In this document: in pieces, positions 33,900 through 42,883 of the stretch
Layout of the letters: every line of letters begins with the position of its first letter
Position numbering within the stretch: position 1 is the first letter of the stretch
Source of the DNA: JAMCUI01 sp964520615
GTDB taxonomy: Bacteria > Patescibacteriota > Microgenomatia > 2-02-FULL-39-11
NCBI GenBank assembly: GCA_964520615.1
Contig: CAZFNL010000137.1
Coordinates: forward strand, 1-64,000
Length of the DNA: 64,000 bases
Direction of reading: 5' to 3'
Made by a program: the position numbers and the translations under genes
Notes under the pieces: generated by a model
The model's input: the letters and a program-made list of their open reading frames with translations, nothing else
Database searches by the model: none
Told to the model about the DNA's origin: nothing

Positions 33900-35567
33900 T
33901 TAATTCTTACCTAGTATCACTACCACGTCATATTTACCGCTGTCAGATAAAGATTCGACAGTTGAAGTGTCTATTTTATCCTTCAAATCAGCTTTTATAA
34001 GAGGCAGGTAATCCTTTTTACCGTCTTTTATCTTCAGAACGCTTTTGGCGTAATTCTGGTTATCCGCATTTGACTTTGCCACGTTCTTATAACCCAATCC
34101 TTCAAGATAAGTAGCTATATCGCCAGCGTAACCTGTTTTATCTGTACCATTTTCTACCGACACTTTTAGATCACTTCTTTTAAGATTAGGATTTACTGTT
34201 GGAGTTGGAGTCAATGAAGGCATTACAGTGGGTATTGGAGTGGGAGTGGGAGAAGAAGAAAATGGCAACGATATTCCCGATTTTTTACCACGGACTATTG
34301 TAAACAAGCCTCCCAAGACTAACACAACTCCTACAAGAACAAGAATTATTCTTACCATTTTATTGACAAGAAGTTTCCCTAATCCTGACCGTTGATACTG
34401 TGTAAGATCATTTCCAAGAAGAGCATTATCTGAATATCCTGTAGAGGATGTTTTAGCGGAAACAGTCTCAACTGGTTTCGATTTATATTCTTCCTTCTCG
34501 TTATTCACTACAGTCTCCATACTTCTAGATTCATACTTTGGCTCCTTTACCTCTTTTTCTGCCGTTTCTTCTTTTTCTTCCAGATCTTCCAAAGGATGTT
34601 TCTGTGCCATTTGTATCTCTGGCTCTGAAATATTTCCCACTTCCTGTACGTCACGGGCAAAATTAGGTGGAGACTTTGTTCTGGAAAGAAAAATTAAGCC
34701 CAATGAATTTGAAAGAAGCATTTTAGGAATTCCGCCTGACTCAAATCCCAATTTTTCCTTCTGCAAAACACCTTCCATGAAATCACCCATCTTTAGTGTT
34801 TGTAGGTTTAATGCTTCTGAAAGCTCGCTTGAATGAAGTTCCATTGATTCTATACCGTTTAATATCATTTTTGACACATGAATATCATGATTTTTTTCCA
34901 ATTCCGCCAGAACACTTCTAGTTTCAGTAGCAAAACCCTTCCCGCTTAATTTCTTATGCATCGAACTGACAGGACCAAATTTGTCATAAATGATATACTC
35001 CGCTGTCTTCTTATCAATACTGGAGTAGAGAATTTTTTCACTATCTCCAATCACATCCTTCACAAGCTCAAAAATCGCAAATGATCTTGATGAAATAAAA
35101 AGAGGACTAATTCCAATTGACAATAAAAACTTTGCAAAGTGGGCTATAGTGTTTTTGGCCGTAGCGGTATAGAGAATTCCTTTTTTTCCTCTCCCGTCGT
35201 TTACTATCCGGTAAAAATTATCCAGCTCAGATGGATCATAAGGCAGTATTTTCTTAGCCTGATCAATAACTACATCTGAAATATCTTCCTCTCTTACCGA
35301 GCTGTCCAACGGGAATCTGTGCGTAATTACCTGTTTATCAGAGATAGTAATGGCGGCTTGCTTGTCATTTTGGGATCGAGGATAACCTGAAGCAAAAATG
35401 CTTTTCAATTCGGATTTTAGCTTTTCCGGATCAACAATAAGACCGTTTATTATAAGACCGTCTGATATCTCGTGCCTGGCGCAGCTTACAATTTTTTCTC
35501 CGCCCAGTATACTTTTGTTCGTTTGTATTGATTCAACAGAAGTATCATTGAAGTCTATATAAAGCAT
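33900..35567 (-). CDS. PilM-like protein with C-terminal LytR_C domain
   Basis: About 555 residues in three parts. The first 290 or so resemble the actin-like fold of type IV pilus assembly protein PilM (IDFNDTSVESIQ start, VIDQAKKILPYDPSE, later DFMEGVLQ). A charged linker rich in Glu and Lys follows, then one membrane segment (IILVLVGVVLVLGGLFTIV, about residue 415), a Pro/Thr linker (SPTPTPIPTVMPSLTPTPT), and an outer LytR_C domain (VSVENGTDKTGYAGDIATYL). LytR_C domains occur in wall-linked proteins. The ATG at 35567 is preferred over a TTG at 35573. It could link a pilus or division structure inside to the wall outside; function is unproven. Confidence 0.7.
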   Translation of the reverse strand: MLYIDFNDTSVESIQTNKSILGGEKIVSCARHEISDGLIINGLIVDPEKLKSELKSIFASGYPRSQNDKQAAITISDKQVITHRFPLDSSVREEDISDVVIDQAKKILPYDPSELDNFYRIVNDGRGKKGILYTATAKNTIAHFAKFLLSIGISPLFISSRSFAIFELVKDVIGDSEKILYSSIDKKTAEYIIYDKFGPVSSMHKKLSGKGFATETRSVLAELEKNHDIHVSKMILNGIESMELHSSELSEALNLQTLKMGDFMEGVLQKEKLGFESGGIPKMLLSNSLGLIFLSRTKSPPNFARDVQEVGNISEPEIQMAQKHPLEDLEEKEETAEKEVKEPKYESRSMETVVNNEKEEYKSKPVETVSAKTSSTGYSDNALLGNDLTQYQRSGLGKLLVNKMVRIILVLVGVVLVLGGLFTIVRGKKSGISLPFSSSPTPTPIPTVMPSLTPTPTVNPNLKRSDLKVSVENGTDKTGYAGDIATYLEGLGYKNVAKSNADNQNYAKSVLKIKDGKKDYLPLIKADLKDKIDTSTVESLSDSGKYDVVVILGKN

Positions 35568-35590
35568 ATTCAATTAGGTTTATATAAATA

Positions 35591-35619
35591 AATATAATCC
35601 CCTTTCGCAAATAAAGCAA
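35591..35619 (-). promoter_or_regulatory. Promoter of the PilM-like gene
   Basis: On the minus strand TTGCTT (35614-35619) and TATATT (35591-35596) are separated by 17 bases, 24 bases before the ATG at 35567. Spacing is ideal and the -10 matches five of six consensus bases. Confidence 0.5.
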
Positions 35620-35666
35620 TGCCTTTTTTGAGTCTACCAGCTCCAAACAAAGAATGCAACTTGTGC

Positions 35667-36305
35667 CTATTGCCAACGATTGTTTTTATATTGTGACAAA
35701 GTAAAACTTGGACCATGCCCTGGAAATACTGTAGTGTCACCCGGCAAGCTTAAAATTGAATATATAGATTTTTGCAGAAAGTCACTACTGCTATAAGAGA
35801 AGTCCGTTCTACCTACTCCTCCTCCGGCAAACAAAAGGTCGCCGCCAAAAAGAGATTTTGATTTTTCTTGATAAAGGCAAACACTCCCTGGAGTATGTCC
35901 TGGAGTCTCTAGAATTTCTATATTTTCATTACCAACATTCAGAGTTTTTTTATCCGTCAGAAACCCGCTAATTTGAGGTGGAGGATCAATCTGAAGAATA
36001 CCCAGGAAATGCCGGGCTGATTGCTGCATATTCTTCATCAAGAATACATCCTTCTTGTTTATATAAAATGGAATATCAAAAGCAAGTTGTAGCTCTAAAG
36101 CCGCCATAATATGGTCAAAATGACCATGTGTAGCTACTAAAGACACAGGTTTCAGACTCATATCTTTTAATTTTCTTATAATATACTCAACATCATCACC
36201 GGGATCAATAATTAAAGTAGACAATGTATCAGGGTCAGAAAGAAGATAACAGTTGGTCGCCATTTGACCTACCGTCAACACTGTAATTTGGAGATTTTCC
36301 TTCAT
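35667..36305 (-). CDS. Metallo-beta-lactamase-fold hydrolase (glyoxalase II-like)
   Basis: A 212-residue hydrolase with the metal motif THGHFDHIMA (H-x-H-x-D-H) at about residue 61, a further histidine in ETPGHTPGSVC, an aspartate in FGGDLLFAGG, and a last histidine in FPGHGPS. This set binds two metal ions. The arrangement matches the glyoxalase II / YcbL subgroup, which cleaves thioesters such as S-lactoylglutathione, though the natural substrate here is unknown. Its ATG overlaps the stop of the gene upstream (TAATG). Confidence 0.88.
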   Translation of the reverse strand: MKENLQITVLTVGQMATNCYLLSDPDTLSTLIIDPGDDVEYIIRKLKDMSLKPVSLVATHGHFDHIMAALELQLAFDIPFYINKKDVFLMKNMQQSARHFLGILQIDPPPQISGFLTDKKTLNVGNENIEILETPGHTPGSVCLYQEKSKSLFGGDLLFAGGGVGRTDFSYSSSDFLQKSIYSILSLPGDTTVFPGHGPSFTLSQYKNNRWQ

Positions 36306-36763
36306 TACAGGGAATACGTTTTTTGAAACACGCTAATACCACTAGATGAATTAAATTTCAAAGAAAGATCAATTGAGGTAACTCCCGTATCATAGACGCA
36401 TTTTCCACTACTGCAGGTTCCCAGCACTATATCATCCCGTTTGACCTCTGAGTCTCCACTTTTAAGCGTAATTTTCCCCAAAACTCCGCGGGGAATTCCT
36501 GCTCCAGTTACATAAGTCATCTCATATTCTACTGATTGTGTATCGGAAGGTATCCTTTTTATATCCAAAGATAAAGACTTATTACCATCATTCGATGTTA
36601 GACTAACTTCAACACTGCTTGAAACTGTGGGAAACGCGACTGTAGGAGTAGGAGTGACATCTGTTACGGCGGGTTTATTTGAAACCAAACCCTTAACCGC
36701 AAAAAAGACAACAACTATAATAACGATAATAGCGATAATAACTCCTATAATAATCTTTTTCAT
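36305..36763 (-). CDS. Membrane-anchored extracytoplasmic protein of unknown function
   Basis: A 152-residue protein with a membrane anchor or signal (residues 3-27, almost only Ile and Val), a short Pro/Thr linker (VTPTPTVAFPT), and a beta-rich domain of about 100 residues. Two cysteines in GTCSSGKCVYD are close enough to form a disulfide. No cleavage site is evident, so it probably stays anchored with the domain outside. I do not recognise a family. It lies 15 bases after glyS and overlaps the hydrolase start by one base. Confidence 0.6.
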   Translation of the reverse strand: MKKIIIGVIIAIIVIIVVVFFAVKGLVSNKPAVTDVTPTPTVAFPTVSSSVEVSLTSNDGNKSLSLDIKRIPSDTQSVEYEMTYVTGAGIPRGVLGKITLKSGDSEVKRDDIVLGTCSSGKCVYDTGVTSIDLSLKFNSSSGISVFQKTYSL

Positions 36764-36778
36764 TTTCTTCTCCTTTTA

Positions 36779-38101
36779 TTAAACTAAAGATTTCTGAATT
36801 TCAGCTGATAAATTACTTATTTTTACCCTTATCTGTACAGTTGTATCGCGGTTTCGTATAGTCACCGTATCATCCTTTAATGTATCATAATCTACAGTGA
36901 TACACCAAGGAGTACCAGCCTCATCCTGGGCGAAATATCTTTTACCTATATTTCCCCTAGCATCCCAGTATATCATCATTTCGCTTCTAAGCTCATTATA
37001 AATTTTCTTGGCTTTCTCAACAAGTTCAGGTTTGTTGGCTACAAGCGGAAAGACTGCAGCTTTATAAGGAGCAAGCCTTGGGTGAATCTTCATGACAACC
37101 CGGTCTTTTTCTTCATGATAAGCATCAATAAGGAAAAAAAGGGCGGACCTATCTACACCCGCAGAAGTTTCTATATCCCAAGGAATATATTTTTCCCCGG
37201 AAAACGGGTCCATATAGGACATATCCTGCCCGCTATATTTCTGATGTCGAGTCAAATCCCAATCTCCACGATGGTGAATACCCATAAATTCAGACCATCC
37301 CCACGGTGAATTATATTCAATATCTGTAGCTGCTCTGGCATAATGTGCTCTTTCTTTATCCGTATGGTCTCTAAATCTCAAATTCCCCTTTATCATGCCC
37401 AATTTCAAATACCAATCCATTCTGTCTTTTTTCCAGAAATTAAACCACTTCTCACCTTCTTTTTCATCAGGTTTTATATAAAATTGAACCTCCATCTGCT
37501 CAAATTCTCTCGATCTGAATGTAAAATTACCGGGTGTAATCTCATTTCTGAAAGCTTTTCCTATCTGAGCAATACCAAAAGGTATTCTAACCCTTGTAGA
37601 ATCAAGAACATTCCTAAAATTCACATGTACTCCATTTGTTATTTCTCCCCTCAAATATATTTCTGACTGCTTCCCCTCAATTACTCCCAAGTATGCCTTA
37701 ACAAGAAGGTTGAATTTTTGGGGTTTGGTCCATTCCACTTTGATATTTTTTTCATTATTTTCTTTCGCGTGAGCTTCTTCATGTTCATTAATCTCTTCGC
37801 TCTTATCAGCCCTAAACCTTGCATGACAGATCTTACACTCTACTAACGGATCAACAAATGCCTCCACGTGTCCTGAAGCTACCCAAGCCTGAGGATTCAT
37901 CATGATTGCCGCATCAATTCCCACAATATCATCCCGCAGTTGCACCATATCTTTCCACCAGAGATCTTTGATATTCTTCTTTAACAATACCCCTAAGGGT
38001 CCATAATCCCAAGTTCCGCCCAATCCTCCATAAACTTCACTCCCGGGATAAATAAATCCCCTCCTTTTGCAAAGACTAACAATTTTCTCGAGTTGTACCA
38101 T
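36779..38101 (-). CDS. glyS: Glycyl-tRNA synthetase (dimeric alpha2 type)
   Basis: Charges tRNA-Gly. About 440 residues of the class II, single-chain type found in archaea, eukaryotes and many bacteria, unlike the alpha/beta two-chain bacterial form. Visible: RRGFIYPGSEVYGGLGGTWDYGPLG at the start, motif 2 region FRNEITPGNFTFRSREFEQME, and the C-terminal anticodon-binding domain with RLAPYKAAVFPL and WDARGNIGKRYFAQDE. ATG 38101 is preferred; a TTG two codons earlier is possible. No Shine-Dalgarno is seen: the T-run of the leader terminator ends eight bases before the ATG. Expression is controlled by a glycine T-box. Confidence 0.96.
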   Translation of the reverse strand: MVQLEKIVSLCKRRGFIYPGSEVYGGLGGTWDYGPLGVLLKKNIKDLWWKDMVQLRDDIVGIDAAIMMNPQAWVASGHVEAFVDPLVECKICHARFRADKSEEINEHEEAHAKENNEKNIKVEWTKPQKFNLLVKAYLGVIEGKQSEIYLRGEITNGVHVNFRNVLDSTRVRIPFGIAQIGKAFRNEITPGNFTFRSREFEQMEVQFYIKPDEKEGEKWFNFWKKDRMDWYLKLGMIKGNLRFRDHTDKERAHYARAATDIEYNSPWGWSEFMGIHHRGDWDLTRHQKYSGQDMSYMDPFSGEKYIPWDIETSAGVDRSALFFLIDAYHEEKDRVVMKIHPRLAPYKAAVFPLVANKPELVEKAKKIYNELRSEMMIYWDARGNIGKRYFAQDEAGTPWCITVDYDTLKDDTVTIRNRDTTVQIRVKISNLSAEIQKSLV

Positions 38102-38248
38102 ATACAAATAAAAAACCCGTCCTAATATAATTAGGGACGAGTTTAAATTACCCGCGGTTCCACCCTTCTTTTCCGAGTATTCATCGGAACACTTTTTGTA
38201 TTTCTGCAGTTCACCTATGCCATTAGGATCATTACTGCAAATCTAATT
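38102..38248 (-). promoter_or_regulatory. Glycine T-box riboswitch with very short Stem I
   Basis: The leader of glyS carries the T-box core GGGUGGAACCGCG (38153-38165), whose UGGA bulge would pair with the UCCA end of uncharged tRNA-Gly. Upstream, Stem I is only 35 bases (38205-38239): outer stem UGCAGU/ACUGCA, a kink-turn-like AAUGAU/UGA junction, inner stem CCUA/UAGG, and loop AUGGCA with the glycine codon GGC (38219-38221). A Stem III hairpin (UUCCGA/UCGGAA) follows. The antiterminator competes with a terminator (38116-38142, T-run 38110-38115). Low charged tRNA-Gly should turn glyS on. Confidence 0.88.
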
Positions 38249-38254
38249 ATATCT

Positions 38255-38282
38255 ATTATAAACGACCAACTAGCATTGTCAA
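38255..38282 (-). promoter_or_regulatory. Consensus promoter of the glyS T-box transcript
   Basis: Perfect TTGACA (38277-38282) and perfect TATAAT (38255-38260) on the minus strand, 16 bases apart. Transcription would start near 38248, only about nine bases before Stem I of the T-box, which fixes the leader as very short. Confidence 0.85.
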
Positions 38283-38352
38283 TAGAATTAAAACACGGCT
38301 GTCCATTTCAGAGATTAGTATATTAGATAAAATCATGAACACTAAGGTTAGT

Positions 38353-38910
38353 TTACAACTTTCGTAAAAGACTATCACTCTTCAGGTTTTTCTCCATCAC
38401 TTCGGAAAGAAATCTTTCAAGCTCCTCTCCTTTAACCAAGTTTTTCCTTGGTAAATACCCTAACTCAATAAGTAACTCCAATATAAAATCATCAACTAAG
38501 CTTTTTAGATTATCTCCTTGCAACAGGTTTAGTTGAAGCAACGTTTTTTGACAGAGTAAATAAACCTGGTAATGATCTTCTCTCTCAGGACAAAGCCTAT
38601 CAATTACCTCAGCGATACGATAAGCAAATGCTACTTTATTCAAGTCTGTCTTAATTTCTCTATACACTTGTATCGTCTGAACCTCCGTCAAGATATCAAA
38701 ATTTCTTCCTTTAGTTGCGTAAGCTGATATATCATTAAAAAGTTCCAGATGGGGAGCACGACGGCTGTTTATTTTCCTTATTCCTTTGGCAATTAAGATT
38801 ATCTTTCCTTGGTTTTTAGTCAACACCGTTACCAATTTATCCGCTTCTCTATAATTCAGCCTTTTTATGACGATTCCCTCTATCTTATATGACTTGAAAC
38901 TTCTATCCAT
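38353..38910 (-). CDS. recO: DNA repair protein RecO (short form)
   Basis: RecO helps load RecA onto SSB-coated single-stranded DNA in RecFOR repair. The N-terminal OB fold is clear (YKIEGIVIKRLNYREADKLVTV, GKIILIAKGIRK), followed by the helical domain (ELLIELGYLPR). At 185 residues it is about 50 shorter than common RecO and lacks the zinc-finger and C-terminal part. A TATGAT -10 element preceded by TGG (extended -10) lies exactly six bases before the ATG (38917-38922), so the mRNA may be leaderless. Confidence 0.85.
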   Translation of the reverse strand: MDRSFKSYKIEGIVIKRLNYREADKLVTVLTKNQGKIILIAKGIRKINSRRAPHLELFNDISAYATKGRNFDILTEVQTIQVYREIKTDLNKVAFAYRIAEVIDRLCPEREDHYQVYLLCQKTLLQLNLLQGDNLKSLVDDFILELLIELGYLPRKNLVKGEELERFLSEVMEKNLKSDSLLRKL

Positions 38911-38964
38911 ATAAATATCATACCAAAGTGAATAACTCTTATATTCCTATTATAAAGTGAGGCT

Positions 38965-38984
38965 CCCCGTCCTTATGCCCGGGG
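38965..38984. repeat. GC-rich hairpin resembling an IS200/IS605 end
   Basis: Stem CCCCG (38965-38969) with CGGGG (38980-38984) and a ten-base loop, flanked by agtgaggct and cttcctcc. The flanks and stem resemble the first hairpin of the window (15-34). The gap 38911-39073 holds no gene. It could also serve as a terminator-like barrier, but there is no T-run. Confidence 0.35.
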
Positions 38985-39073
38985 CTTCCTCCAGAGAAAA
39001 AATTTGCATTCATCTCTATGGCTAAAGCCCAAAGATTTCTGCGAAGGATTAAATTTATATTTCAGGAGATGGA

Positions 39074-41014
39074 TTAGAGCTGAAAAGTGACTGTTTTATC
39101 AGTCAGAAGAAAAAACTGATCAATTTGTTTCCCATTATAATAAATAGTATATTGCGGATTGTCGGTTCCAGGCTGCTTTTGTATCAATAGTTTATACACA
39201 TCGCCTTTCTTTACCTTAAATGGAAGGTTATATTTGACTACCACCTGAGCTGCACCTTCTGGCTTGACCGTCATAAATCCTTCAAAAACAGTCTTGCCCA
39301 ACTCATCATAGGTTGAAGTGGTTTTTTCTGATCCCACAAAAGAAGTTAACTTTGAACCGGAAGGCACATAGAATCTCAACCAATTACGCAAGATTCCGTT
39401 AAGACAGAGTTGTCCTGCTTCCAAATTACAGTTGCTGGGAGGTGAAGGGTTTTTATAATTTATAGTTACTGTTTCAGCTACACTTCCATCATCTGTTACA
39501 TTTATCTCCTGTTTCACCGAAAACTTTACGAACAAATTTGATTTGGCTCCTGCAAAATTCACATTACTGATGTGTAAATAATCACCATCAAACGGCACTA
39601 TTCTACCGGCAAAATTTAGGGCTTCGATACCTTTTTGCGCCTCTTGGTTATGGAAATAAAATAAAACATGCTTTTGTTGCGCTTCAGTTAAAAACATTTC
39701 TATAAGTTGTCCCCAGTATTTGGAGGGTGAAACGCCTAAAGCTCTCTGCATTATCTGGTACAGTAATACTCCAATTATATCTTTCCTCTCCGTATTGAAA
39801 GTAGCCAAAGGCTTGGCTGAATAGTCTTCAAGCTCATATATAGCTTTAGGACAATCACACCTAGGATCATTCTGCGCACTAAATTGACGGCCTGCAATAT
39901 TGAAATCTCCCAATATTTTTATCGCATCAACCAATACATGCGTATCTACAGCCACGATACCATCAAATGGAGGTAAATCAGGTACCGAATCCTTCAACAT
40001 ACTTTCAAGTTTCTGCATGGACACAACATAATCTGGAGATAGATTGCTATCTCGCAACTCAAGAGTGTTGACCTTAATATGATATTTCAGTATAGGCGGA
40101 GGCGCTGGAAATGTCTTAGTTTTTGCTGCATCAAGTTTATATATATCATCAGCTTTTATGACTTGCATCTTACCTTTATCTACCTTAAAAAGGGCATAAC
40201 CTGTAATGAATCCTCCTGTAGCACGAAGTTCAGCATCGTTTTGGAAAAGAACCATATAGGTTTTGGGGTCTTTATTGCCTAAAAGCGTGGGGAGTTCCTT
40301 CAAGAATGGTTGAGCGTCAACAAAGAGCTTGGCTGTTGCGGAAAAAAGATTCTTTGCCGCTACAATTCGGCCTCTTATCGGTAATGACCCTAATTGTTCC
40401 GGATAACGGTTTGGGTCGATCTGATCAAGTTCATTCCCGGTGATATTAATTTTGGCGGCAATATCCGATAGTTTAGGCGTCACTTTATCCAAAGTCTCCA
40501 CAGCAAGTTTTATCCTATCGTCAGCACTCCCTTCTACAAAAGATGATTTACCCTTCAATCCCAAAAGATCAGCGTATGGAACAAGCGTTGTGACTGTAAT
40601 CTGTGCTGCCTGAACCCCTGCAATTCCTCCTGTAACCATATGTTGGAAATCTTTTTCATATGATCCTAAAAAAGGAACGTAACTAACCCATGCGACTTTA
40701 CCCAATTGGCTATTTACGTTTTCTAAGTTGGACTCCAATTCAGTAAGTTTCACTTGAGACGAAGCTATATCCTTGCTTTTTATTGCGAAATAAGCTTCTT
40801 TAGCAGAATTGGCGGATTTCTGTACAGCAAAGTAGAGATTTCTTCCCGGAATAATGAGTGCTGCCAGAAAAATTACTATTAGTATAAGAAATACTGCTAG
40901 GACTGTACCTATTATCTTTAATGTCTTTTTCTCTCCGGCAGAATTTCGACGTTTTGAAACTATTTCTTTTCTTGATGGTGTTTTTCCAAAAGTTACTTGT
41001 TTGAATCCATCCAT
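39074..41014 (-). CDS. DUF4012 domain-containing membrane-anchored protein
   Basis: About 646 residues from the ATG at 41014 (a GTG at 41029 would overlap the next gene). A basic N-terminus (RKEIVSKRRNSAGEKK) is followed by one membrane helix (about residues 38-60), then a large extracytoplasmic part. The middle has the DUF4012 pattern YMVLFQNDAELRATGGFITGYALF, which resembles sequences in LytR-like and related envelope proteins, and FDGIVAVDTHVLVDAI. Such proteins are frequent beside polysaccharide clusters. The activity is unknown. It sits at the end of the glycan locus, right after the priming sugar transferase. Confidence 0.8.
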   Translation of the reverse strand: MDGFKQVTFGKTPSRKEIVSKRRNSAGEKKTLKIIGTVLAVFLILIVIFLAALIIPGRNLYFAVQKSANSAKEAYFAIKSKDIASSQVKLTELESNLENVNSQLGKVAWVSYVPFLGSYEKDFQHMVTGGIAGVQAAQITVTTLVPYADLLGLKGKSSFVEGSADDRIKLAVETLDKVTPKLSDIAAKINITGNELDQIDPNRYPEQLGSLPIRGRIVAAKNLFSATAKLFVDAQPFLKELPTLLGNKDPKTYMVLFQNDAELRATGGFITGYALFKVDKGKMQVIKADDIYKLDAAKTKTFPAPPPILKYHIKVNTLELRDSNLSPDYVVSMQKLESMLKDSVPDLPPFDGIVAVDTHVLVDAIKILGDFNIAGRQFSAQNDPRCDCPKAIYELEDYSAKPLATFNTERKDIIGVLLYQIMQRALGVSPSKYWGQLIEMFLTEAQQKHVLFYFHNQEAQKGIEALNFAGRIVPFDGDYLHISNVNFAGAKSNLFVKFSVKQEINVTDDGSVAETVTINYKNPSPPSNCNLEAGQLCLNGILRNWLRFYVPSGSKLTSFVGSEKTTSTYDELGKTVFEGFMTVKPEGAAQVVVKYNLPFKVKKGDVYKLLIQKQPGTDNPQYTIYYNGKQIDQFFLLTDKTVTFQL

Positions 41015-41018
41015 ATTA

Positions 41019-41678
41019 CTAAACAGCACCTTTGCCTGTAATCATTGCAAAAGGAGTTTTTAAGAGAATTTTTACATCATACCATAAAGAGCGATGATTT
41101 ACATAATCCGCATCCATGGCTATTCTTTTATCAAAATTAACCTCTGATCGCCCGGATACTTGCCAATAACCTGTAATACCGGGTCTTATTGACAATACTT
41201 TTTTAACTAGATCTCTTGTTTTGGGATATTTTTTTTGCTGGTTTACTAGTTCATCAGGATAATAAGCCCTAGGCCCCACTAAACTCATATCTCCACAAAG
41301 CACATTAAGAAGCTGAGGAATTTCATCCAGAGAATGTTTTCTTATCATTTTTCCTAAAGAGGTGACACGAGGATCTTCTTTCAATTTATAACTGTTTTTT
41401 TTATATTGTTCATAAAGCAATCTCAATTTTGGATCCTTTCGTAACATCTGGTGAGCATTGACTACCATGGAACGAAATTTATACATCTTAAATAATTTTC
41501 CCTGCCTACCTACCCTCTCGGGAGTATCGGCAAATACAGGTCCCTCCGAATCCATCTTGATTGCGAAAGCCAAAATTAGACATATTGGCGAAAATAAAAC
41601 AAGCAGTACTAAAGAGCCAACGATATCAATAAATCTTTTGAGGGTATTATCGTATAAATCGTATCTGAATATATTCAT
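41019..41678 (-). CDS. Priming undecaprenyl-phosphate sugar transferase
   Basis: A bacterial sugar transferase (WcaJ/RfbP/PglC-like family) of about 219 residues that attaches the first sugar phosphate to undecaprenyl phosphate. One hydrophobic hairpin near the N-terminus (FIDIVGSLVLLVLFSPICLILAF region) is followed by the catalytic motifs KMYKFRSM, SLDEIPQLLNVL, DMSLVGPRAYYPDE and RPGITGYWQVSGR. The Asp-Glu pair in the second motif is catalytic in this family. ATG 41678 is preferred; the frame opens at TTG 41705. It starts the synthesis of the glycan made by the genes upstream. Confidence 0.92.
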   Translation of the reverse strand: MNIFRYDLYDNTLKRFIDIVGSLVLLVLFSPICLILAFAIKMDSEGPVFADTPERVGRQGKLFKMYKFRSMVVNAHQMLRKDPKLRLLYEQYKKNSYKLKEDPRVTSLGKMIRKHSLDEIPQLLNVLCGDMSLVGPRAYYPDELVNQQKKYPKTRDLVKKVLSIRPGITGYWQVSGRSEVNFDKRIAMDADYVNHRSLWYDVKILLKTPFAMITGKGAV

Positions 41679-41759
41679 AAACCGACTTTCCCGAACTAAC
41701 TTCAATACTCAGCCTAAACGGTTTTAAACATTTATTCGTTCACAGCTTGTAATATCTTT

Positions 41760-42842
41760 TCAAATCAGGTGTTCATTTTCAGATTTAGCAAGACTCTCTA
41801 CCAGTTTTTTAATTTTCGGAACTGAATTTTTATGACAAATGAGTACTACATCATTAGTATTTATAACCAAATAACCATTAAGATCAATAGTCACTACCAT
41901 CTGATTGGTATAATTATATATAAGACTATCATGACAATCAGTTACTAATACTTTTCCCTGAATAACATTTTGCTCAGGGGATGACTGCAAAGCCTCTTTA
42001 AGCGCCTCCCAAGCACCGATATCACTCCAACCAAGATTCTCACATACCACTAAAGCGTCACTTTCGGATATATTCTCCAATATCGCATTGTCGAATGAAA
42101 TCTTACTAAGTAAACCATAATTTTCTCTTAACACAGTCTGAAAACTCTTTGTCCCATAAGCTTTATAAACTTTCTCCAAAATCTTAAACATTTCGGGTTG
42201 AAACTTCTTATATAGTTCCCATAAAAATGAAGACGTAGTCACAAAGTAACCTACGTTCCATGAATAACTGCCATCTTTATAAAATTTTTCCGCTTTTTTG
42301 AGTTCAGGTCGATAATGGAATTTCTCGAAAGAATAAAAATCAACACCCTCAAAAGTGCGCTTCTTCTCTCCGTATTTTATCCAACCCAGATTTTGACTGG
42401 CAAATCGGGGTTTCTGTCCTATAAAAATAATCTTATTTTTTTGTTTTCTGACTATCTCGGCGCATGTTTTTATAATTTTTTTGAAAAAATCCTCTTGACG
42501 CACGATATGATCGCTCCAAAGTATCACAATCGGTTCCTCGGGAAAATTTCTTAGCAAACTTAAAGTCATAAGTCCCACCGCTGGACCAACATCCCTGGTT
42601 TCAGGTTCTAGGATTAAATTTTCTTTTGGAATATTTGGTAATTGTGAAATTACTATATGTTCATATCTATCAGAGGTTGCAATATAAATATCTTCCCAAT
42701 TCAAATCGGGTAAAAGTCTTTCAGCAGCAAGCTGAAGAGTCGACTTATCCCCTATAACTTTCTCGAATTGTTTAGGAGAACTGCGTCTTGACAATGGCCA
42801 AAGCCGTGTTCCTACTCCACCTGCAAATACGATAGCTTTCAT
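41760..42842 (-). CDS. manC: Mannose-1-phosphate guanylyltransferase
   Basis: Makes GDP-mannose from mannose 1-phosphate and GTP. The 360-residue protein begins with the nucleotide loop FAGGVGTRLWPLSR and the KQF that follows, and has ILWSDHIV (metal site region) and ENLGWSDIGAWEAL, all typical. The C-terminal phosphomannose isomerase domain of two-domain ManC proteins is absent. It supplies GDP-mannose, and possibly GDP-fucose or rhamnose derivatives, to the glycosyltransferases in the cluster. A ten-codon relic of a similar gene start lies just upstream. Confidence 0.92.
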   Translation of the reverse strand: MKAIVFAGGVGTRLWPLSRRSSPKQFEKVIGDKSTLQLAAERLLPDLNWEDIYIATSDRYEHIVISQLPNIPKENLILEPETRDVGPAVGLMTLSLLRNFPEEPIVILWSDHIVRQEDFFKKIIKTCAEIVRKQKNKIIFIGQKPRFASQNLGWIKYGEKKRTFEGVDFYSFEKFHYRPELKKAEKFYKDGSYSWNVGYFVTTSSFLWELYKKFQPEMFKILEKVYKAYGTKSFQTVLRENYGLLSKISFDNAILENISESDALVVCENLGWSDIGAWEALKEALQSSPEQNVIQGKVLVTDCHDSLIYNYTNQMVVTIDLNGYLVINTNDVVLICHKNSVPKIKKLVESLAKSENEHLI

Positions 42843-42883
42843 AACTTACAAATTGGATAAAACCTCTTTGGTTATAACCGACT

